From Lepeophtheirus salmonis (Eukaryota > Arthropoda > Copepoda > Siphonostomatoida > Caligidae), in assembly GCF_016086655.4 (NCBI RefSeq), contig NC_052133.2, forward strand, positions 9,818,301 through 9,882,300: a stretch of 64,000 nucleotides of DNA. The letters are read 5' to 3'. Shown here piece after piece: positions 58,050-64,000 of this stretch. Both the position numbers and the translations under genes were made by a program. The notes beneath the pieces are model-generated. The model was not told the DNA's origin. It saw only the letters and a program-made list of their open reading frames with translations, and ran no database searches. The first letter of the stretch is position 1. Each line of letters begins with the position of its first letter.

Positions 58050-58275
58050 GGAGAGGAGGAGAAATAAATAATCAAGAATTTAGTCAAAGATGACTCCGAT
58101 GTTGATCCTCAATTCTTCACCGAGTCCAACAAGGAGTTACAATTATAACTCCACAACACATCCTCAAGGTAACTCTTCGTCTTTTATGAGCACACACAAA
58201 TGTCCACTAAGGTTTGAAATATACTAAAATACAGTAGAAAAGGAAAATCAGCTGCGAACTGTCGTGAGAGGAAGG
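58050..58275 (+). repeat. dispersed repeat B
   Basis: Contains GAATTTAGTCAAAGATGACT, CCGATGTTGATCCTCAATTC, GAGTCCAACAAGGAGTTACA, ATTATAACTCCACAACACAT, TTTTATGAGCACACACAAAT and ACAGTAGAAAAGGAAAATC, in family order. Confidence 0.65.
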
Positions 58276-58359
58276 AAATAAACACAAATCTCACTCCGTA
58301 TATAGGAAGGACAAATAGGCTGGAATTCCTTCGATGTTAAGCCTCAATTCTATACAAAC

Positions 58360-58975
58360 TCCAAAATATTCAATATGGCCTCCCTCATCCTCAATGACAG
58401 CATCTACCCTCTTCCTGAAGGCCACACAAAACTTACAGATGTAAACCTTTTGACAAATCAGCCCAGGTGGCCTTGAAGATTGACTCCGAAGATCTCACAG
58501 ATCCGTGAGGTGTGTTACAAGAAGCTCCCTCGACCTTAGCCTAGATGCAATAATCCCAAAGATTAAGATCTGTTGTGCTGGGAAGCCACATGTCCTAGGA
58601 TACATTCAAAAGAAACTTGGCTCTAGACAATCTCTTCTCCTTTGTGCCCACCGTAATAAGACATTTATTTCTCCTTGCTCCCCAGTCATTTTTAATTACC
58701 CTTCGGAGCGTCATCTCTTTTACATTCATCTTTTGCCCAACAACTGGATTTCTAGCAATTCAGTTTTTGAGACGCATATTGATGACCTTTATTCTTTTTG
58801 TATGTTTCTGACCTTGACCTGACTTTCTAGCAACTGTTCTTTGGGTTTCAAATAACCTTTTTATGTATTACACGGCCGTCCAGGCTGATTTTGAGGTAAT
58901 TGCCTATCTCGGTTGAGGTCTTCTGGGGTGCGAGCATTTCCAGCATAAGAGTTAATTTGGCTTCCATTTTGTCGT
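58360..58975 (-). pseudogene. degenerate mariner-type transposase
   Basis: The minus strand starts at about 58971 with MEAKLTLMLEMLAPQKTSTE and IGNYLKISLDGR (N-terminal HTH region) and, after a decayed middle, ends with GVNLQGHLG-type sequence and, in a shifted frame, YICKFCVAFRKRVDAVIEDE followed by GGHIE (usual form CxAFRKRLxAVIxAEGGHIE). Both ends of the protein are thus present but the middle is full of stops. Another lineage by sequence. Confidence 0.75.
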
Positions 58976-58999
58976 CTTTGAAGATACAGTCAGTATTCA

Positions 59000-60765
59000 T
59001 AAATAAACATAATAATAAACCATTATTAGAATATAACGCAACTTCCCTTTTCTAAAAAAATTATAACAAAAACTGAGCTGCTAGCGTTTCTTTAAGTGTA
59101 AACTTAAACATGAAGCATGGTGAAGCATATTTTCTTTGCTTTGGTACAATGTTTGCTATAATATTATAGAAGATATTTTTATACATACTAATTTTGAAAA
59201 GGGAGTCCAGTGATCCAGGCCCCTCTGTGATTACAGTCATATTACAACAACCCTTAACATATTTTTGTTTTATACTTTGGTAGAATAAGATATCACAAAG
59301 TACTGACATAATATCAATGCTTATTTTAGTATCGGAACCAGTCCGAAAATATTGGTATTGTGACAACCCTAATAAATATTTATATATAAATAATATCAAG
59401 CAATTACGGTTATACACAATATCACAGAAATACTATGTATTCTGAGGAGAACTATGAAAAATATATTTTCTATAAATAGCAAACAACAACAATCTTCCAC
59501 TGATTTCTGTTTCTCTTTAGTCTTTATTATTCAAAACACTACTACATAAATCTTTACGCTCTATATGAGTTAGTTGAGTTAGTAATGCATAATTATATCC
59601 GTAGTTGTTCGTTGCCCTCTTAATGTATGTATGATTTATGTTACGACTATTCTTTTCTCGGGTATAAATTCATATATCTCTGCACAAAGATCTTTTTTTG
59701 CATAAAACCGTTTAGTTTAGAAAAATGGTATTTTTGTGTCAAAATAGGGAACTTTTAGGCCGCTTGTGTGTCCCAAATATCATAATATACGTTAAAAACT
59801 GTATTTATTATATTATAATGACCTTTTCTCCTTGGGTCAATCGAAAAACTGACTTTGGGCAAGTTATCGTATTTTGAATTAAAATTCATTCTGCAATACT
59901 ATTTAATTTTAAAAGATAAAATGTTAATTATTACACTAATTGCATTAATTATGTGTTCATTTATTAATAATTACTTAAATTCATAACATACTTTAACAGG
60001 TGACTCGAACACCTATCAGAGCAGTTGTAAGGGAAATAATGAATAAATCCAATAAATCAGGACGGTACCTTGCCAACACAATGACAAACTGTGTATTTTG
60101 TTATATGCTTCGATGTATTCGATGTTTGTATTTCTTAGGTAAAGATATTATTTATATTGCTTTTTAAAGAAACTCCTTTTGTAATGCAAATTTCGTGTCC
60201 AATAACATCCCCATCTTGAGAATTATAGAGTTAGAGACGATAATTAATTAATGAGCGCTTCATGATTAAAAATTCGTGGCAGATAATGAAATATTGTATC
60301 TTTAAAAATTAGTGTAACATGAATGGAAATCATAATTACATAGTTTTGCTGCACGACTCATCATAAAATATATAATTACTTTTGCGACAAAGTGGTCACT
60401 CGGCAAATTGTCCATTTGTTATGTGTGTCAAAATATTAACCTGAAAATGGAACAGTCTAATGTATATATTTCATGCTGGAATACATGCATGCAGAGGAGT
60501 CATTTGAGTCCCTGGGCAACAAGATACATACTAATCAATGAATCAAAAAACAAAAAAAAGACAATTTCCCTTCCATAAAATCAATCATACTTTTTATTTC
60601 CGATAATAATTAACTAATTCATTGTTTCCTCCTCGTCCTCAAAACTAGACCTTCATTCATTCAATTTAACGCCGGCATATTTAGAATATGAATTTCAAAA
60701 AACTATAATAGTTTCTGTGAAATGAATAATAGTTAGATATGTTAATGATAAAACATGCTTCGAAA
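59000..60765. other. no gene seen
   Basis: AT-rich. A 118-codon minus-strand frame (59417-59061) has no recognisable domain and is interrupted by repeat-like sequence near 59340-59375, where CGGACTGGTTCCGATAC and TAGGGTTGTCACAATACC appear on the minus strand, resembling a MITE terminus. On the minus strand at about 60000-60020, GGTGTTCGAGTCACC could form a T-arm, but no complete tRNA can be folded around it. Confidence 0.4.
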
Positions 60766-60769
60766 TTAG

Positions 60770-61086
60770 AAAAGGAAAAACGGTTGCTTTCTTCGTTTTC
60801 TTCATTATTTAATGGGTCCCCGTGGTGTTAGCTTCTCCATCTGAAATAAGCATTCTTGATATAAATTATTTTAAAAATGCATCAGAAAATAAATATACGT
60901 GAACATATATTTATTTAAAATATTTTATCTGCTCTAATGCCATTTTAAATGTAGAATCTTCTCCTGTTTATAGCACAGTTGTTCATTTTCTTCCCCGAAA
61001 ATCATAAAACAGGCAGCTAATAGGGTTGTAATTTACAAATACCATAAGTCCCGCTCTCGCCTACTCCTCGCGCTCTTACAAAAATA
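60770..61086 (-). repeat. dispersed repeat F, minus copy
   Basis: Read on the minus strand from 61086: TTTTTGTAAGAGCGCGAGGA, GTAGGCGAGAGCGGGACTTA, then ATTAGCTGCCTGTTTTATGA, ATGAACAACTGTGCTATAAA and the usual 3' half. It gives the best-preserved 5' end of the family. Confidence 0.7.
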
Positions 61087-61220
61087 CCATCTTTAGGTGT
61101 AACTAGTGTTGCCCAGCGTTCAAATGTGTTTGATCCTGTCCATTCTAAGGACTAATCCTATTAATACTGTTGTAAAATGTTGATAGGGTATTAAGCCAAA
61201 GAAGAGATATCAGACTTGTA

Positions 61221-61728
61221 CGAGGGTGGTCTGAAAAGTTTCTGACCTAACAAAGATACAAGCAATTTCTTCTTAATTTTTCTTTTTCAACTTAATCTCC
61301 TTGTAACTCTGAAGACTTCTTCCATCTTTGTAGCCCCTCCAAATAGTACTCGGCGTTTTTATCCAAAATAATTGTTCACAAGACACTTTTGATTTTTGTC
61401 TTGTCAATTACTCAGAGTTAGACTGACTTAGACGCGTCAAATTTTAACACAACAAGTCTTTATAAGTCTGTTATTGTTTGAATCTATTTAAAGGTTACCC
61501 TTTCAAAAACAAATATTTAATGACAGCTACATACTCGTTTATGTGCATTTTCACAGTAACACTCGCATCAACACACTCAAACGACTGTTACATATCAACT
61601 ACCAATCCAAAATGGCGAACACTTTCATGAGTAGCTGCCAAACAGATGCTAAAAAGATGGAACTATCTTTAATTTACGAGCCCTGCCATTTTCACGTTGA
61701 GGTTGAAAACTTATAAGACCACCCCTCG
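61221..61728 (-). mobile_element. mariner-type non-autonomous element, 508 bp, TA-flanked
   Basis: The left end CGAGGGTGGTCTGAAAAGTT and the complement of the right end CGAGGGGTGGTCTTATAAGT are terminal inverted repeats, each bordered by TA (61219-61220 and 61729-61730). On the minus strand near 61375-61290 a fragment reads LDKNAEYYLEGLQRWKKS, matching the C-terminus of a mariner-type transposase (family: YFxGLxKLxxRWxxCI). The rest of the transposase is deleted. Confidence 0.8.
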
Positions 61729-61944
61729 TATCAGGAGCCTAGCACATTGAAAATTTTTTGCACTAAAAAAAAAACATTCGAGTTCGAATGGTCCCAGGTC
61801 TGCGTTTCTAAGCAGTATTTTCTACCCCACTCCATTTCAATCTTTTTTTCGAATAGGTACATTCTTATCTCTTATTCAACTGTCCTACAACCAATTAGTC
61901 GGTCCTTCAGTCCTGGATGGTTTATATCTTTTTCTCCTTCCTCT

Positions 61945-62040
61945 CTTATCACAGCTGATTTTAGCTGATGTAATGCAACGTCATGAGCAATATTCGTTCT
62001 CTCCTCCAAAACATTCTTCAAATTGTCATGGTGATTTTCG
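61945..62040 (-). repeat. dispersed repeat B, 5' module
   Basis: Complement reads ATGACAATTTGAAGAATGTT, TTGGAGGAGAGAACG, then CATGACGTTGCATTACATCA and GCTAAAATCAGCTGTGATAA. It matches the start of the copies at 23190 and 27165. Confidence 0.65.
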
Positions 62041-62109
62041 TTTTTGTTTTTTATATGCCCATCCTACACTGGATTTTCATCATTATATATATTCTTTTCT
62101 GCCTCGATC

Positions 62110-62165
62110 GGGGCGCTAACAATAATTAATCTCGAGTGCGTTGTCTATTGAGCTACGTCTAGAAG
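62110..62165 (-). mobile_element. fragment of the tRNA-derived SINE (A-box end)
   Basis: The complement starts GACGTAGCTCAATAGACAAC followed by GCACTCGAG, nearly the same as the A-box region at 37088-37117. The B box region is recognisable only weakly (CCCCGATCGAGGC). The body and poly-A tail are not found, and the hAT element begins about 40 bp further on. Confidence 0.55.
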
Positions 62166-62203
62166 TTTTTACATCCTTCTCGCCACTGACACCGACAAGG
62201 AAG

Positions 62204-63511
62204 TTGTGTTGCCAGGCTAGCTGATTTCCAGATAGATCTAGCTGGAAAAAATATCATCTAGCTGATGGTTGGAAATCTTAGCTGAGTTTTGCAATACTTT
62301 AGGCAATTTTTGTCTGATCTTGGGTCTACAGAAAACTAAAAGAAGACGTTCCTGCATTAGTGTATATTTGCTGTCTATGTCATTCACCGCAGTTGCCTGT
62401 TTCGCACGCAAGTTCTGATAAAATTTCTAGCTATCGAAACGTATAACTGGTTTTTAAAATCTTCCTCAAGACAGCAGGCATATGCTCATTTATTTAGACT
62501 AATAAATGATGGACATGAACCTCTGAAAATTGTACAAGCTAACCAAAGAAGATGGTTATATATAGCTTCTTCTTTACAAAGAGTTTGTGACCAATGGTTG
62601 GACTTAAAAACTCATTTTAGTTACACCAAATTAACCGAAAGGTGCTACACATCGAAAATGCTCCACTCTTTACACAGTGATTAATATAATTACAGTTATT
62701 TGTTATTTTTGTAATCTTTGCTGAATGATTTCCAAAGAGTCAACAAGATTTTTGATTCCAATCATAGTGATCCTATCAAATTGCTTTAAGACTTGACTCT
62801 TTTGGTTGAAAATTTGGTAAATAGCGTTATAACTTACTACCAATCAGCATCAGGTTGATACTTTCACATGTAGTCTGGAAGAAATTGCTTGTTTCTAAAT
62901 TGTACTTAAGATATGAAGCTGAAAATTTCCTCTCTATTATGAACCATCACTTGTCAGAGGATCGGGATAAGAACCTCGGGGATCAATGTTCTTAATTTTT
63001 TCTGAAGCTTATTAAAGAACTTAGAAATAGGCTTTCCGACAGTGTGAAAGTATATAAAACAATGCCAATATGTAGTGTTATGAATACTTTGTTTGTCGTG
63101 AAAAAGTCCTCAGTACTCAAATTAAAATCTTTGGATATACCTTCAGAGGACATAACAAAAATAGAAATTCGATGGTGCAATATAATAACCCTTTTCAAAC
63201 GGCTAGAAACAAAAGACACAGTAAAATTTTGGTCATATACAATGATGCGTCTAACCTACATCATTTTGTTGAGCTTAAGTATGTTGCCTTGACAATAATG
63301 ACATTGCCTCATTCCAATGCTGAAGTTGAAAGGGCATTCAGCAAATGAATTTAATAAAAACCAAGTTAAGGAATAAAATAGTCCGGAAATAATAAATATA
63401 CTCCTTCATATAAGATATATTACATTTACAAAAAAAAAAATATTTTGTCGATTTTTCAGCTGTTTTTTGTTTAAACTAGCTGATTTTGCATAAACCCACC
63501 TGGAAACACTG
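62204..63511 (+). mobile_element. hAT element (ZNF862-like), inactive, with terminal repeats
   Basis: The left end TTGTGTTGCCAGGCTAGCTG and the complement of the right end CAGTGTTTCCAGGTGGGTTT resemble each other and the CAGTGTTGCCAG terminus of this hAT group; AGCTAGCTGATTTT-type sequence follows on both sides. The transposase remnant starts near 62465 (QQAYAHLFRLINDGHEPLKI, WLYIASSLQRVCDQWLDLKT, HFSYTKLTERCYTSKMLHSL), is broken by many stops from 62690 on, and ends at 63296-63345 with MTLPHSNAEVERAFS, the conserved hAT dimerisation motif (usual form LSLPHSNAEVERVFS). Flanking 8-mers match at only 5 of 8 positions. Confidence 0.8.
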
Positions 63512-64000
63512 CGTGGAGGAGATGGCACACGTATTTTTTGTTGTTGCTAAGACAGTTTTATACTTAAAGTCATGATATGAACACAAAACTTGTTTATTTA
63601 TTTTTTTTCAAACTGTCGTTTGGTTGCTTAATAAAACTTGGTTATTATTGTTGTACGTGTACTTTTTTAGTTCTAAACTCAGTAAAACGAAAGAAATTAT
63701 TTTCCAAGTCAACTTATTAGTATTTATCCTATTTATCATAAATTATTTAAAATAACGTATGCCAGACATGATACTTGTAAAAAAATTGGGACCCCAGTCT
63801 TTACACCGAACTCAAACATTTTGACTTGAATACAACACTAATTCTTATTATTTTTGTTATGTAAAGAATCCCAACAACTTAATAGACGCATAAAATATAA
63901 TAACAAAACATCACTCACTGCAGAGGAGGACTATTGACACAAAAAACATCTCTTAAAAAACCAGTTTTTTTCTCCCTTTTTCTCTTTCACGAAAGTCCTA
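63512..64000. other. no gene seen
   Basis: AT-rich, no recognisable frame or repeat end. CACTCACTGCAGAGGAGGAC near 63912 is the only G+C-richer stretch. Confidence 0.4.

Noticed and set aside
59061..59417. 118-codon minus-strand frame as a hypothetical gene
   Set aside because: No domain, AT-driven composition, and it overlaps a repeat-like terminus near 59340-59375; no splice or promoter context.
60000..60090. Minus-strand tRNA suggested by GGTGTTCGAGTCACC
   Set aside because: Only a T-arm can be formed; no A box, anticodon arm or acceptor stem fits upstream.
1..64000. Bacterial-style systems (operons, CRISPR, toxin-antitoxin, phage)
   Set aside because: No ribosome-binding-site-led gene series, no spaced direct repeats of CRISPR type and no such protein families; all clear coding sequence is spliced animal gene or transposon.

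Overview
The window is AT-rich eukaryotic nuclear DNA with GT-AG introns, two multi-exon genes and a heavy load of decayed DNA transposons (mariner/Tc1 and hAT types), tRNA-derived SINEs and MITEs. The syndapin protein read across its exons is closest to arthropod syndapins as I know that family: it starts MSHHSD and ends with the same SH3 domain. AT-richness and the large number of mariner-type deletion derivatives would fit a crustacean such as a parasitic copepod (sea louse). That identification is inference from style, not from a database match. I see no prokaryotic operon, CRISPR array, rRNA or viral gene. Layout: (1) 1-2800, intergenic, with a 598-bp TA-flanked mariner deletion derivative. 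(2) 2818-8170, plus strand, a complete five-exon CEP120 gene (centriole assembly; about 813 residues; three C2-type domains plus a C-terminal coiled coil). (3) 8450-14300, intergenic, with a frameshifted Tc1 transposase remnant, a hAT (ZBED-like) transposase remnant and a 389-bp hAT MITE with a perfect 8-bp target duplication. (4) 14306-41114, minus strand, a complete PACSIN/syndapin gene (F-BAR plus SH3, endocytic membrane remodelling). It has eleven constant coding exons, one probable 57-nt cassette exon and introns of up to 11.6 kb packed with repeats. (5) 41.7-64 kb, a transposon graveyard with at least six different mariner/Tc1 remnants, nested hAT/MITE insertions, a hAT transposase pseudogene and many copies of several short dispersed families. 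No host gene was recognised here. CEP120 and PACSIN are convergent (tail to tail, about 6.1 kb apart) and have no known functional link. Both gene models were built by hand: each join keeps the frame across GT-AG boundaries, and the total lengths are exact multiples of three (2442 and 1560 nt). I did not find a convincing new biological system. The most unusual signals are a cassette exon in the syndapin linker, a 13-residue triplicate repeat in CEP120, a MITE family carrying paired TGACGTCA octamers at conserved spacing, a three-level nested insertion at 43.35-44.22 kb, and a roughly 880-bp foldback element at 20.5-21.4 kb. In the entries below the family letters A (paired-CRE MITE), AT (AT-rich element with GGGGCGTCC-type ends), B, C, D, E, F, G and R2 are my own labels, assigned by eye.
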